Assembly: GCA_046582565.1 (NCBI GenBank)
Contig: JAYGED010000315.1
Location: 1-36,195, forward strand
Reading direction: 5' to 3'
From: JAYGED01 sp046582565
GTDB taxonomy: Bacteria; Pseudomonadota; Alphaproteobacteria; JAAXGF01
DNA: 36,195 bases
Each line of letters starts with the position of its first letter. The stretch's first letter is position 1. Positions 1 to 7,951 of this stretch are shown here, one piece after another. Position numbers and translations under genes: made by a program. The notes below the pieces were generated by a model. It saw nothing but the letters and a program-made list of their open reading frames with translations, was not told the origin of the DNA and did not search any database.

Positions 1-100
1 CGTGCAGTTCCACCCGGAATTAAAATCCAAGCCTTTCGCGCCACACCCTCTGTTTGCTTCCTTCATCGAAGCGGCGGTCAATCAATCACGGCTGGTCTAA
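1..100 (+). CDS. pyrG: CTP synthase, C-terminal end (partial)
   Basis: This is the last 32 codons of a gene that begins before the window. The frame reads VQFHPELKSKPF and then PHPLF-SFI-AA before a TAA at 98-100. QFHPE is the end of the class I glutamine amidotransferase domain; its His and Glu belong to the Cys-His-Glu triad that releases ammonia from glutamine. The following KSKPF and PHPLF blocks are typical of the CTP synthase C-terminus. The enzyme makes CTP from UTP, ATP and glutamine in the cytoplasm. The stop overlaps the kdsA start by one base (TAATG), so the two are probably translated from one mRNA; pyrG-kdsA-eno is a common proteobacterial order. The fragment is short, but no other amidotransferase fits the tail as well. 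Confidence 0.9.
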   Translation, partial: VQFHPELKSKPFAPHPLFASFIEAAVNQSRLV

Positions 101-936
101 TGGCTGATGTTCGTCACGTCGCCGTCGGCGATTTGCGTATCGGCAACGACCTGCCGCTGACCCTGATCGCCGGTCCCTGCGCCATCGAGAGCCGGGATCA
201 CGCCCTGGAGACCGCCGAAGCACTCAACGGCATGGCCGCCGAAGCGGGTATCGGGCTGATCTACAAAAGCTCCTTCGACAAGGCCAACCGAACCAGCGGA
301 GACAGCCCGCGCGGCATCGGCATGGCCAAGGGCTGCGAAATACTCGCCGAGGTACGCCAGATCGTCGGCTGCCCGGTGATCACCGATGTGCACGGCCCCG
401 AGCAATGCGCAGCCGTGGCGGCGGCGGTCGATGTGCTGCAAATTCCCGCCTATCTCTGCCGCCAGACCGACTTGATCGTTGCCGCGGCGGAAACCGGCGC
501 CGTGCTGAACATCAAGAAGGGGCAGTTTCTAGCCCCTTGGGACATGGCCAATGTGGTCGCCAAGGCCGAGGCCGCCGGCAATAACAACATCATGGTCTGC
601 GAGCGCGGCGCCAGCTTCGGCTATAATACCCTGGTCTCGGATATGCGGGCGCTGCCGATCCTGGCCGAGACCGGCTGTCCGGTGGTGTTCGACGCCACCC
701 ATTCGGTGCAGCAGCCCGGCGGGCGGGGCGGGACCAGCGGCGGCCAGCGCGAGTTCGTGGCCGTATTGGCGCGCGCCGCCGTGGCGGTCGGCGTCGCTGC
801 CGTCTTCATGGAAACCCATCGTGATCCCGACAACGCGCCGAGCGACGGCCCCAATATGGTGCCGCTCGACCAAATGCCGGCCCTGCTTGCCCATCTCGTC
901 GCCCTCGATCGCCTAACCAAGAGTGCCGCATCATGA
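100..936 (+). CDS. kdsA: 3-deoxy-8-phosphooctulonate synthase (KDO8P synthase)
   Basis: The enzyme condenses phosphoenolpyruvate with arabinose-5-phosphate to give Kdo-8-phosphate, the first committed step towards the Kdo of the LPS inner core, so the cell is Gram-negative. It has 278 residues, the usual length. Family motifs are LIAGPCAIESRD (residues 22-33), KSSFDKANRTS (56-66), the RQTDL block (121-125), CERGASFGY (167-175) and DATHSVQQPGG (198-208). Residue 27 is Cys where the E. coli enzyme has Asn, and His201, Glu238 and Asp249 fall where the other metal ligands of the metal-dependent class lie, so this is probably a metal-requiring KDO8P synthase. The ATG overlaps the pyrG stop by one base and the gene ends in an ATGA overlap with eno. 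DAHP synthase is the nearest alternative, but the KANRTS and QQPGG blocks favour KdsA. Confidence 0.96.
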   Translation: MADVRHVAVGDLRIGNDLPLTLIAGPCAIESRDHALETAEALNGMAAEAGIGLIYKSSFDKANRTSGDSPRGIGMAKGCEILAEVRQIVGCPVITDVHGPEQCAAVAAAVDVLQIPAYLCRQTDLIVAAAETGAVLNIKKGQFLAPWDMANVVAKAEAAGNNNIMVCERGASFGYNTLVSDMRALPILAETGCPVVFDATHSVQQPGGRGGTSGGQREFVAVLARAAVAVGVAAVFMETHRDPDNAPSDGPNMVPLDQMPALLAHLVALDRLTKSAAS

Positions 937-2210
937 CAGCCATCATCGATATCCACGCCCGTGAGATCCTCGACAGCCGGGGCAATCCCACCGTCGAGGT
1001 CGAGGTCACCCTGGAGGACGGCGCCCAGGGCCGCGCCGCAGCACCCTCAGGCGCCTCGACCGGCGCCCGCGAGGCGCTTGAGCTGCGCGACGGCGACGCA
1101 GAGCGTTATGGCGGCAAGGGCGTGCTCAATGCCGTCGAGGCGGTCAACGGCGAAATCTTCGACGCCTTGTCGGGAATGGACGCCATCGAACAGGAAGCCA
1201 TCGACCGGATTATGATCGGTCTCGACGGCAGTAAAGACAAAAGCCGGCTCGGCGCCAACGCCCTGCTCGGCGTCAGCCTGGCCGTGGCCAAGGCCGCTGC
1301 CGCCGCCGTGGACCTGCCGCTCTATCGCTATCTCGGCGGACCGCACGCCCATACCCTGCCGGTGCCCATGATGAACGTCATCAACGGCGGCGCCCACGCC
1401 AACAACCGAATCGACATACAGGAGTTCATGATCCTGCCCGTCGGCGCGCCGAGCTTCACCGAGGCCCTGCGCATGGGCGCCGAAGTGTTCCATGCCTTGC
1501 GCAAGCAGCTCGACGACGGCGGCCATTCCACTGCGGTCGGCGACGAGGGCGGCTTCGCGCCCGACTTCGACGGCAGCGACGACGCCCTGGCGGCGATCAC
1601 CAAGGCCATCGAGGCGGCGGGCTACAAGCCCGGCGAGGATATGGCGCTGGCCCTGGACCCCGCGGCCAGTGAGTTTTTCAAGGATGGCGAATACCACCTG
1701 GACGGCGAGGGCAAGCGCCTCGACGCCGACGGCATGACCGCCTATTACGCGGATCTTGTGGCGCGCTATCCCATCGTCTCCATCGAGGACGGCCTGGCCG
1801 AGGAAGATTGGGACGGCTGGGTCGCCATGACCAAAGCCCTGGGCGACAAGATTCAGTTGGTCGGCGATGATATCTTCGTCACCGATGCGGCCCTCCTGCA
1901 ACAGGGCATCGAGCGCGGCGCGGGCAACGCAATCCTGATCAAGCTGAACCAGATCGGCACCCTGTCGGAAACCCTGGAGACCGTAGCCACGGCCCAGCGC
2001 GCGGCGTTCGGTACGGTTATTTCCCATCGCTCGGGAGAGACCGAGGACACCACCATCGCCGATCTCGCCGTGGCCACCAACAGCGGCCAGATCAAGACCG
2101 GCTCCCTGTCGCGCTCGGACCGGCTGGCCAAATACAATCAGCTCCTGCGCATCGAGGAAGCCCTCGGCGAAAATGCGCGCTATCCGGGACGCGGGCTCTA
2201 CCAGAAATAG
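933..2210 (+). CDS. eno: Enolase
   Basis: Enolase interconverts 2-phosphoglycerate and phosphoenolpyruvate in glycolysis. The protein has 425 residues, full length for a bacterial enolase. Visible signatures are LDSRGNPTVEVEV near the N-terminus, the mobile loop SGASTG (39-44), the NGGAHANN block, VGDEGGFAPD, the metal-binding SIEDGLAEEDW, QLVGDDIFVT, LIKLNQIGT with the catalytic Lys, and SHRSGETEDTTIADLAV. The start is the ATG at 933, which overlaps the kdsA stop in an ATGA arrangement and implies coupled translation. PEP made by enolase is also the KdsA substrate, so the two neighbours are metabolically linked. A gap of 114 bases with inverted repeats follows before ftsB. Confidence 0.98.
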   Translation: MTAIIDIHAREILDSRGNPTVEVEVTLEDGAQGRAAAPSGASTGAREALELRDGDAERYGGKGVLNAVEAVNGEIFDALSGMDAIEQEAIDRIMIGLDGSKDKSRLGANALLGVSLAVAKAAAAAVDLPLYRYLGGPHAHTLPVPMMNVINGGAHANNRIDIQEFMILPVGAPSFTEALRMGAEVFHALRKQLDDGGHSTAVGDEGGFAPDFDGSDDALAAITKAIEAAGYKPGEDMALALDPAASEFFKDGEYHLDGEGKRLDADGMTAYYADLVARYPIVSIEDGLAEEDWDGWVAMTKALGDKIQLVGDDIFVTDAALLQQGIERGAGNAILIKLNQIGTLSETLETVATAQRAAFGTVISHRSGETEDTTIADLAVATNSGQIKTGSLSRSDRLAKYNQLLRIEEALGENARYPGRGLYQK

Positions 2211-2271
2211 GCGGCGGCGCCGGACGGGCAGGGCCACCGAATCATTCATTTTGTCGCCACAGCGACTCGGG

Positions 2272-2315
2272 AATCGACTCGATTTTACTTGACCCGGTGG
2301 AATCACCTGTGATTC
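2272..2315 (+). promoter_or_regulatory. Two short dyads between eno and ftsB, possible operator
   Basis: Two perfect inverted repeats lie just before ftsB: AATCGA-C-TCGATT at 2272-2284, and GAATCAC-CT-GTGATTC at 2300-2315, which ends nine bases before the ftsB ATG. A TTGACC at 2289-2294 sits between them and could be a -35 box, but no clear -10 follows at normal spacing. The dyad form suggests a binding site for a dimeric regulator, but no such protein is encoded nearby. A and T are more frequent here than in the flanking genes, as expected of a promoter region. Confidence 0.35.
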
Positions 2316-2324
2316 AAGGAATCC

Positions 2325-2654
2325 ATGGCTCGACTCGACACTATAACGCACCGCACCCGATCCTTGATCGGGCCGCTCCTGATTGCGGCGGTCCTCGCCT
2401 ATATCGGCTTTCACAGTATTCAGGGCGAGCGGGGTTTCCTGACCTGGCTAAAGCTTAGCAATCAAATCGAGCAAACCCGTCTGGTCCTCGATGAGAGCCG
2501 CGCCGAGGAGAGCCGCTTGGAGCGACGCGTTGCGTTGTTGCGGCGTGACAATCTTGACCCGGACATGCTCGACGAACGCGCCCGTCTGGTGCTCAATTTG
2601 GCCGCGCCCGGCGAACTGGTCATTTACATTGACCGTCCCGGCGTCGTCCGCTGA
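2325..2654 (+). CDS. ftsB: Septum formation initiator FtsB/DivIC-like protein
   Basis: This small bitopic membrane protein of 109 residues has the FtsB/DivIC layout. A short cytoplasmic N-terminus is followed by one hydrophobic segment (about residues 12-34), then a charged helical stretch rich in Glu, Arg and Leu (about 42-76) that should form a periplasmic coiled coil, then a short tail. In the family, FtsB joins FtsL and FtsQ in the divisome and helps activate septal peptidoglycan synthesis. AAGGA lies four bases before the ATG. Placement directly between eno and pdhA is typical of alphaproteobacteria and strengthens a call that sequence alone would leave moderate, since these proteins diverge quickly. 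Confidence 0.85.
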   Translation: MARLDTITHRTRSLIGPLLIAAVLAYIGFHSIQGERGFLTWLKLSNQIEQTRLVLDESRAEESRLERRVALLRRDNLDPDMLDERARLVLNLAAPGELVIYIDRPGVVR

Positions 2655-2774
2655 AGTGGGATAGTTCCCAGATTCCTTGAGGTTTCCGGCTCACTCCGTC
2701 TTGCCAGCGCCCGGCTTTACGGTTAGCTTTCGCCAGAGATTCACCCGTTTAAGTGAACGCGAAATCAGGGAACC

Positions 2775-3818
2775 ATGGCCGCACCCAAACGCAAACCTAA
2801 ATCACCCGCTAAAAAGACGAGAACAGCCGCCTCCATCAAGGTCGGCGCTAATGAAATGCTCGCCTATTATCGGGAAATGCTGTTGATCAGGCGCTTCGAG
2901 GAGAAGGCCGGTCAGATGTACGGCATGGGCCTGATCGGCGGTTTCTGCCATCTCTATATTGGCCAGGAAGCCGTCGTGGTCGGCATGGAGCACGCCTCCA
3001 CCCCCGACGATGCGGTGATCACCAGTTACCGCGACCACGGCCATATGCTGGCGCGCGGCATGGACCCCAAAGGCGTGATGGCGGAGCTGACCGGGCGGCG
3101 TGGCGGCTATTCCAAGGGCAAGGGCGGCTCCATGCATATGTTCTCCACGGAGCGTAATTTCTATGGCGGCAACGGCATCGTCGGCGCCCAGGTGCCGCTT
3201 GGCGTCGGCATCGCCTTCGCCCAGAAATACCGCGAAACCTCTCAGGTCACCCTGACCTATTTCGGCGAGGGCGCCGCTAATCAGGGCCAGGTCTATGAAG
3301 CCTTCAACATGGCTTCTCTGTGGAAGCTGCCCGCGGTGTTCATCATCGAGAACAACGGCTATGCCATGGGCACTTCGATTACCCGCGCCAAGGCCGGCAC
3401 AGAGATTTTCCGCCGGGGCGACGCCTTCGGTATTCCGGGAATGGAAGTCGACGGCATGGATGTTGTGGCGGTAGCAGCGGCCGGCCATGAGGCTGTCGCC
3501 CATTGCCGGGCGGGCAAGGGGCCGATCCTGATGGAAATGAAAACCTACCGCTATCGCGGCCATTCCATGTCGGACCCGGCAAAATACCGCTCCCGCGAAG
3601 AGGTGCAAAAGGTGCGCGCCCAGCGCGACCCCATCGAGCAGCTTCGCAAACGCATGATAGACGAGAAAGCCGCCACCGAGACCGCCTTCAAGGATATCGA
3701 CCGCGAGATTAAGGCCGTCGTCGCCGAGGCCGCCGAATACGCCCAAAACAGCCCCGAACCCGATCCGTCGGAGCTGTTTACCGATATTCTGGTGGACGAC
3801 GTTGCGGTTGGGGCCTGA
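2775..3818 (+). CDS. pdhA: Pyruvate dehydrogenase E1 component, alpha subunit
   Basis: This is the TPP-binding alpha subunit of E1, which decarboxylates pyruvate and passes the acetyl group to lipoyl-lysine on E2. The protein has 347 residues. The first ~20 are Lys/Ala/Pro-rich and probably disordered. The TPP motif runs from GEGAANQG (164-171) to IENN (191-194), with Glu replacing the Asp of the usual GDG. The segment RYRGHSMSDPAKYRSREEV matches the conserved regulatory/phosphorylation loop region of E1 alpha. Other signatures are GFCHLYIGQEA (56-66) and GKGGSMHMF (115-123). The ATG has AGGGA just upstream. A gap of 120 bases separates it from ftsB, so a promoter may lie there, though the best candidate I see (TTGCCA-17-TAGCTT at 2701-2729) is weak. 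It heads pdhA-pdhB-pdhC-lpd. Confidence 0.96.
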   Translation: MAAPKRKPKSPAKKTRTAASIKVGANEMLAYYREMLLIRRFEEKAGQMYGMGLIGGFCHLYIGQEAVVVGMEHASTPDDAVITSYRDHGHMLARGMDPKGVMAELTGRRGGYSKGKGGSMHMFSTERNFYGGNGIVGAQVPLGVGIAFAQKYRETSQVTLTYFGEGAANQGQVYEAFNMASLWKLPAVFIIENNGYAMGTSITRAKAGTEIFRRGDAFGIPGMEVDGMDVVAVAAAGHEAVAHCRAGKGPILMEMKTYRYRGHSMSDPAKYRSREEVQKVRAQRDPIEQLRKRMIDEKAATETAFKDIDREIKAVVAEAAEYAQNSPEPDPSELFTDILVDDVAVGA

Positions 3819-3835
3819 GCGGGAGCGAGGGAAAA

Positions 3836-5224
3836 ATGCCAACCCCCATTCTCATGCCCGCCCTGTCGCCGACCATGACGGAAGGCAATCTTGCCAAGTG
3901 GCTCAAGCAGGAAGGTGACGCCGTCGAACCGGGCGACATAATTGCCGAGATCGAAACCGACAAGGCGACCATGGAGATCGAGGCCGTCGACGAAGGTGTG
4001 CTGGGTCGCATCCTGGTCGCCGAGGGTACTGAAGGTATCGCCGTCAACGCGCCCATAGCCCTGTTGCTCGCTGAAGGCGAAGACCTGGCGTCGCTCGACG
4101 CGGCGGCGGCGGAGGCAGCGCCCGCCCAGACAGCACCCATGGTCCAGGCAGAAGAAATCACCGCCCCACCGACGCCCATCGCGGCGCCCGCCCCACCGGT
4201 CGCCACATCGCCGGCGAGCGATGAGGACCGCTTCTATGAGTCGACCGCCACCCTATCGGTGCGCGAAGCCCTGCGCGACGCCATGGCCGAGGAGATGCGC
4301 GACAATTCCGATATCTTCCTGATGGGCGAAGAAGTCGCCGAATATCAAGGCGCCTATAAGGTCAGCCAGGGTCTGCTCGAAGAATTCGGCGGGCGCCGGG
4401 TGATCGACACGCCGATCACCGAGGCCGGCTTCACCGGTGTCGGCATCGGCGCCGCCATGGCCGGTCTCAGCCCGATCGTCGAATTCATGACCTTCAATTT
4501 CGCCATGCAGGCAATCGATCAGATCATCAACTCGGCAGCCAAGACCCACTACATGTCGGGCGGCCAGATGCGCTGCCCCATCGTGTTTCGCGGCGCCAAC
4601 GGTGCTGCGTCCCGGGTCGCCGCCCAGCATTCCCAATGCTATGCCAGCTGGTATGCCCATTGCCCCGGCCTCAAGGTGGTGACGCCCTACTCGGCGGGCG
4701 ACGCCAAGGGCATGTTGAAATCGGCGATCCGCGATCCCAACCCGGTGATCTTTCTGGAGAATGAAATCCTCTACGGCCAGACCTTCGAGGTGCCCACGGA
4801 CCCTGATTTCACGGTTCCCCTGGGCCGGGCGAAGATCGTGCGGGCCGGGAGCGACGTCACCATCGCGGCCTTCTCGATCATGGTCGGCCTGGCGCTCACC
4901 GCCGCCGAGGCCCTGGCCGCCGAAGGCATCGACGCCGAGGTCATCGACCTGCGCTCGATCCGCCCGCTCGATACGGAGACCCTCATCACCTCGGTCAAGA
5001 AAACCAACCGGCTGGTCTCCGTGGAAGAAGGCTGGCCGTTCGCCGGCATCGGCTCCGAGCTGGCCGCGATCATGATGGAACAGGCCTTCGATTATCTCGA
5101 CGCGCCGGTCGCCCGGGTCGCCGGCATCGATGTACCGATGCCTTATGCCGCCAATCTCGAGAAGCTCGCCTTGCCGCAAAGCGACCAAATCGTCGCGGCG
5201 GCCAAGGGCGTCTGTTACCGCTAG
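3836..5224 (+). CDS. pdhB: Pyruvate dehydrogenase E1 component, beta subunit, with N-terminal lipoyl domain
   Basis: The 462-residue protein fuses two parts. Residues 1-80 are a complete biotinyl/lipoyl domain with the lipoylation motif ETDKATME (target Lys43). An Ala/Pro-rich linker (about 85-125) leads to a transketolase-type E1 beta body beginning near the TLSVREALRDAMAEEM block. Body signatures include FLMGEEVAEYQGAYK, DTPITEAGFTGVGIGAA, the PIVFRGANGAASRVAAQHSQ block and EEGWPFAGIGSE. With PdhA it forms the E1 alpha2beta2 enzyme. A lipoyl domain on E1 beta is unusual generally but known in several alphaproteobacteria. It is almost identical to the one starting pdhC, which points to duplication or gene conversion. 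The start follows pdhA by 17 bases with a GAGGGA site. Confidence 0.96.
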   Translation: MPTPILMPALSPTMTEGNLAKWLKQEGDAVEPGDIIAEIETDKATMEIEAVDEGVLGRILVAEGTEGIAVNAPIALLLAEGEDLASLDAAAAEAAPAQTAPMVQAEEITAPPTPIAAPAPPVATSPASDEDRFYESTATLSVREALRDAMAEEMRDNSDIFLMGEEVAEYQGAYKVSQGLLEEFGGRRVIDTPITEAGFTGVGIGAAMAGLSPIVEFMTFNFAMQAIDQIINSAAKTHYMSGGQMRCPIVFRGANGAASRVAAQHSQCYASWYAHCPGLKVVTPYSAGDAKGMLKSAIRDPNPVIFLENEILYGQTFEVPTDPDFTVPLGRAKIVRAGSDVTIAAFSIMVGLALTAAEALAAEGIDAEVIDLRSIRPLDTETLITSVKKTNRLVSVEEGWPFAGIGSELAAIMMEQAFDYLDAPVARVAGIDVPMPYAANLEKLALPQSDQIVAAAKGVCYR

Positions 5225-5240
5225 GGAAGGGACCGGTCAC

Positions 5241-6542
5241 ATGCCTATCGAAATTCTCATGCCGGCCCTGTCGCCCACCATGACCGAGGGCAACCTCGCC
5301 AAGTGGCACGTCAAGGAAGGCGATACAGTCAACGCCGGTGATATCCTCGCCGAGATCGAGACAGACAAGGCGACCATGGAGATCGAGGCGGTTGAAGAGG
5401 GCGTCGTGGGCCGCATTCTGGTTGCCGACGGCACGGAAGGCATCGCCGTCAACGCGCCTATCGCTCTGTTGTTGGAAGAGGGTGAGGACGCCGCCGATCT
5501 CGAAGCCCCATCCGCCAGCGCGCCCCCGCCCCCCGCCGCCGCTGAAAGCGCACCCGAAGCTCAGCCCACGCCTCAAGCGCCAGCGGTGCCAGCCACGCCA
5601 GTGCCGCCACCGTCGCCATCGGCGGAAAAAGGCGATCGTGTGTTCGCCAGCCCGCTGGCCCGGCGTATGGCCAAGCAGGCGGGGCTCACCCTCGACGCGA
5701 TCACCGGCAGCGGACCGCATGGCCGCATCGTCAAGCAGGACATCGAGGCGGCGCTCGCCGGCGGCATTACCGCGCCTTCGGCTGCGCCACTCCCACCAAG
5801 CGCCGCCGCGCCGGCTGCCGCAATGGTCGAAGCCTCTGGCATGCCGGCCTATGTGGAGGTTCCCAATTCGGCCATGCGCAAGGTGATCGCCCGCCGCCTC
5901 AGCGAATCCAAACGCGACGCGCCGCATTTCTATCTCACCGTTGAGTGCGACATCGACGCCCTGCTCTCCACCCGCAAGAAACTCAACGAACGCAGCCCAG
6001 GGGAGGGGCCGGACGCCTACAAGATTTCGGTCAACGATTTCATCATCCGCGCCGCCGCCCTGGCCCTGCGCAAGGTGCCGGCCGCCAATGCCTCCTGGAC
6101 CGACGAGGCGATCAGACTGTATCAGGCGGCGGACGTCTCTGTCGCCGTGGCCATACCCGACGGGCTTATCACCCCTATTATCCGCAATGCGGACGGCAAG
6201 GGCCTCGCCGTAATTTCGCGCGAAATGAAGGATCTGGCGGGCCGCGCCCGGACCGGTAAGCTGATGCCCGAGGAATATCAGGGCGGCACCTTCAGCGTCT
6301 CCAACCTGGGCATGTTCGGCATCAAGGATTTTTTCGCCGTGATCAATCCGCCCCAGGGGGCAATCCTGGCGGTCGGCGCGGGCGAAGCGCGCCCCGTAGT
6401 CAAGGACGGCGCCCTGGCCGTGGCCACCATGATGAACTGCACGCTCTCCATCGATCACCGGGTGGTCGACGGCTCCGCCGGCGCGGAATTCATGGCCGCC
6501 TTCAAGGCGCTCATCGAAGACCCGCTGACCATGCTGCTGTGA
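5241..6542 (+). CDS. pdhC: Pyruvate dehydrogenase E2, dihydrolipoamide acetyltransferase
   Basis: E2 transfers the acetyl group from lipoyl-lysine to CoA and forms the core of the complex. The 433-residue chain has three parts: one lipoyl domain (1-80, lipoyl Lys43 in ETDKATME), a Pro/Ala linker, and a peripheral-subunit-binding domain at about 130-170 (ASPLARRMAKQAG followed by GSGPHGRIVKQDIEAAL). The catalytic domain follows, ending with DHRVVDGSAGAEF, which carries the His and Asp of the HxxxDG active site. I chose the ATG at 5241 because GGGAAGGGA stands just before it and the lipoyl fold begins there; an in-frame ATG at 5130 would overlap pdhB and add an unrelated tail. The single lipoyl domain here is offset by the extra one on PdhB. 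The stop overlaps the lpd start (TGATG). Confidence 0.96.
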   Translation: MPIEILMPALSPTMTEGNLAKWHVKEGDTVNAGDILAEIETDKATMEIEAVEEGVVGRILVADGTEGIAVNAPIALLLEEGEDAADLEAPSASAPPPPAAAESAPEAQPTPQAPAVPATPVPPPSPSAEKGDRVFASPLARRMAKQAGLTLDAITGSGPHGRIVKQDIEAALAGGITAPSAAPLPPSAAAPAAAMVEASGMPAYVEVPNSAMRKVIARRLSESKRDAPHFYLTVECDIDALLSTRKKLNERSPGEGPDAYKISVNDFIIRAAALALRKVPAANASWTDEAIRLYQAADVSVAVAIPDGLITPIIRNADGKGLAVISREMKDLAGRARTGKLMPEEYQGGTFSVSNLGMFGIKDFFAVINPPQGAILAVGAGEARPVVKDGALAVATMMNCTLSIDHRVVDGSAGAEFMAAFKALIEDPLTMLL

Positions 6543-7948
6543 TGGCAAACGAGAATACCTTCGATCTCATCATCATCGGCGGCGGGCCGGGCGGCTATGT
6601 AGCGGCGATCCGCGCCGCCCAGCTCGGAGGCTCGGTCGCCCTGGTCGAACGCGAACATCTCGGCGGCATCTGCCTCAACTGGGGCTGCATCCCGACCAAG
6701 GCCCTGCTGCGCACGGCGGAAGTCTTCCATCTGATGAACAACGCGGGCGACTTCGGCCTCGAAGTCAAGGAGGTCGCCTTCGACATTGCCAAGACGGTCA
6801 AGCGCAGCCGCGATGTAGCCAGGCGCCTGTCGGTGGGGGTCAAGCATCTGCTGAAGAAGAACAAGGTCAAAGTTTTCGACGGCCATGGCAGGCTCGACGG
6901 CCCCGGCAAGGTCTCGGTCAGCGCCGGCAAGAAACAGACCGCGTCGCTGACTGCGAAAAACATCATCCTGTCATCCGGCGCCCGCGCCCGCGATCTGCCC
7001 GGCCTGGAAGCCGACGGCAAGCTGGTGTGGAGTTACAAGGAGGCCATGGTGCCCGAGACCATGCCGCGTTCCCTGCTGGTGGTCGGCTCGGGCGCCATCG
7101 GTATGGAATTCGCCAGCTTCTACCGCACCCTGGGGGCGGACGTCACCGTGGTCGAAATTCTGCCCACTATCCTGCCCGTCGAGGACGCCGAGATTTCCGC
7201 TCTGGCGCGCAAGGCCTTCGAGGCCCAGGGCATGAACATCCACACCGGCGCCACAGTCACCTCCTTACAGAAAGCGGCGAAAAACGTCACCGCCGTCATC
7301 GATTTGGGCGACGGCAAGACCAGCAACCTCACCGTGGACCGGGTGATCCTCGCCGTCGGCATTACCGGCAATGTGGAAGACCTCGGCCTGGACGGAACCT
7401 CGGTCAAAGTCGATCGCGGTCATATCGTCATCGATCAATGGCTGCAAACCGGCGAGCCCGGCGTCTATGCGATAGGAGATGTTGTCGGCCCGCCCTGGCT
7501 GGCCCATAAGGCGAGCCATGAGGGCGTCATCTGCGTCGAGAAGATCGCCGGCCTGCCCGATGTTCATCCGCTGAATACCGCCAATATTCCAGGCTGCACC
7601 TACTGCATGCCGCAGATCGCTAGCGTCGGTATGACCGAGCAGGCAGCCAAGGACGCCGGCCGCAAGACCAAGGTCGGCCGCTTCCCCTACATGGGCAACG
7701 GCAAGGCGATTGCGCTCGGCGAGAGCGACGGCATGATCAAGACCATTTTCGACGCCGAGACCGGCGAGCTGCTCGGCACCCATATGGTCGGCGCCGAGGT
7801 TACCGAACTGATCCAGGGCTATTGCATCGCCAAGCAGCTCGAGACCACCGAGGCAGATCTCATGCACACTATCTTCCCGCATCCGACCCTGTCGGAAATG
7901 ATGCATGAGTCGGTGCTTGACGCTTATGGCCGCGCCATCCATTTCTAA
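6542..7948 (+). CDS. lpd: Dihydrolipoamide dehydrogenase (E3)
   Basis: E3 reoxidises dihydrolipoamide on E2 and reduces NAD+ using FAD and a redox disulphide. The 468-residue protein shows the FAD site IIGGGPGGYVAA (11-22), the disulphide motif GGICLNWGCIPTKALL (Cys44 and Cys49), the NAD-binding VVGSGAIGMEFASFY, the second FAD motif YAIGDVVGPPWLAHKAS, and the C-terminal HPTLSEMMHE with the catalytic His-Glu pair. The ATG at 6542 shares one base with the pdhC stop. A GTG three bases upstream is an alternative that would add only one residue. As the only E3 in the window and directly after pdhC, it should serve PDH first, and may also serve other lipoamide complexes. Confidence 0.97.
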   Translation: MANENTFDLIIIGGGPGGYVAAIRAAQLGGSVALVEREHLGGICLNWGCIPTKALLRTAEVFHLMNNAGDFGLEVKEVAFDIAKTVKRSRDVARRLSVGVKHLLKKNKVKVFDGHGRLDGPGKVSVSAGKKQTASLTAKNIILSSGARARDLPGLEADGKLVWSYKEAMVPETMPRSLLVVGSGAIGMEFASFYRTLGADVTVVEILPTILPVEDAEISALARKAFEAQGMNIHTGATVTSLQKAAKNVTAVIDLGDGKTSNLTVDRVILAVGITGNVEDLGLDGTSVKVDRGHIVIDQWLQTGEPGVYAIGDVVGPPWLAHKASHEGVICVEKIAGLPDVHPLNTANIPGCTYCMPQIASVGMTEQAAKDAGRKTKVGRFPYMGNGKAIALGESDGMIKTIFDAETGELLGTHMVGAEVTELIQGYCIAKQLETTEADLMHTIFPHPTLSEMMHESVLDAYGRAIHF

Positions 7949-7951
7949 GCC

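Noticed and set aside
1047..2414. Long open frame on the minus strand opposite eno (about 455 codons)
   Set aside because: It lies antisense to a certain enolase gene, has no recognisable motif and is Gly/Asp/Val-rich in the way expected from reading GC-rich coding DNA backwards.
2657..2670. Small hairpin TGGGA-TAGT-TCCCA right after ftsB
   Set aside because: The stem has only five pairs and no T run follows, so it is too weak to call a terminator.
3836..5485. Direct DNA repeat at the starts of pdhB and pdhC as a possible mobile element
   Set aside because: Both copies are intact lipoyl-domain coding sequence in frame, so they are explained by domain duplication.
5070..6548. Long minus-strand open frame opposite pdhC
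   Set aside because: It mirrors the pdhC coding region. The repetitive Arg/Gly/Trp stretch is the reverse complement of the Ala/Pro linker codons, not a real protein.
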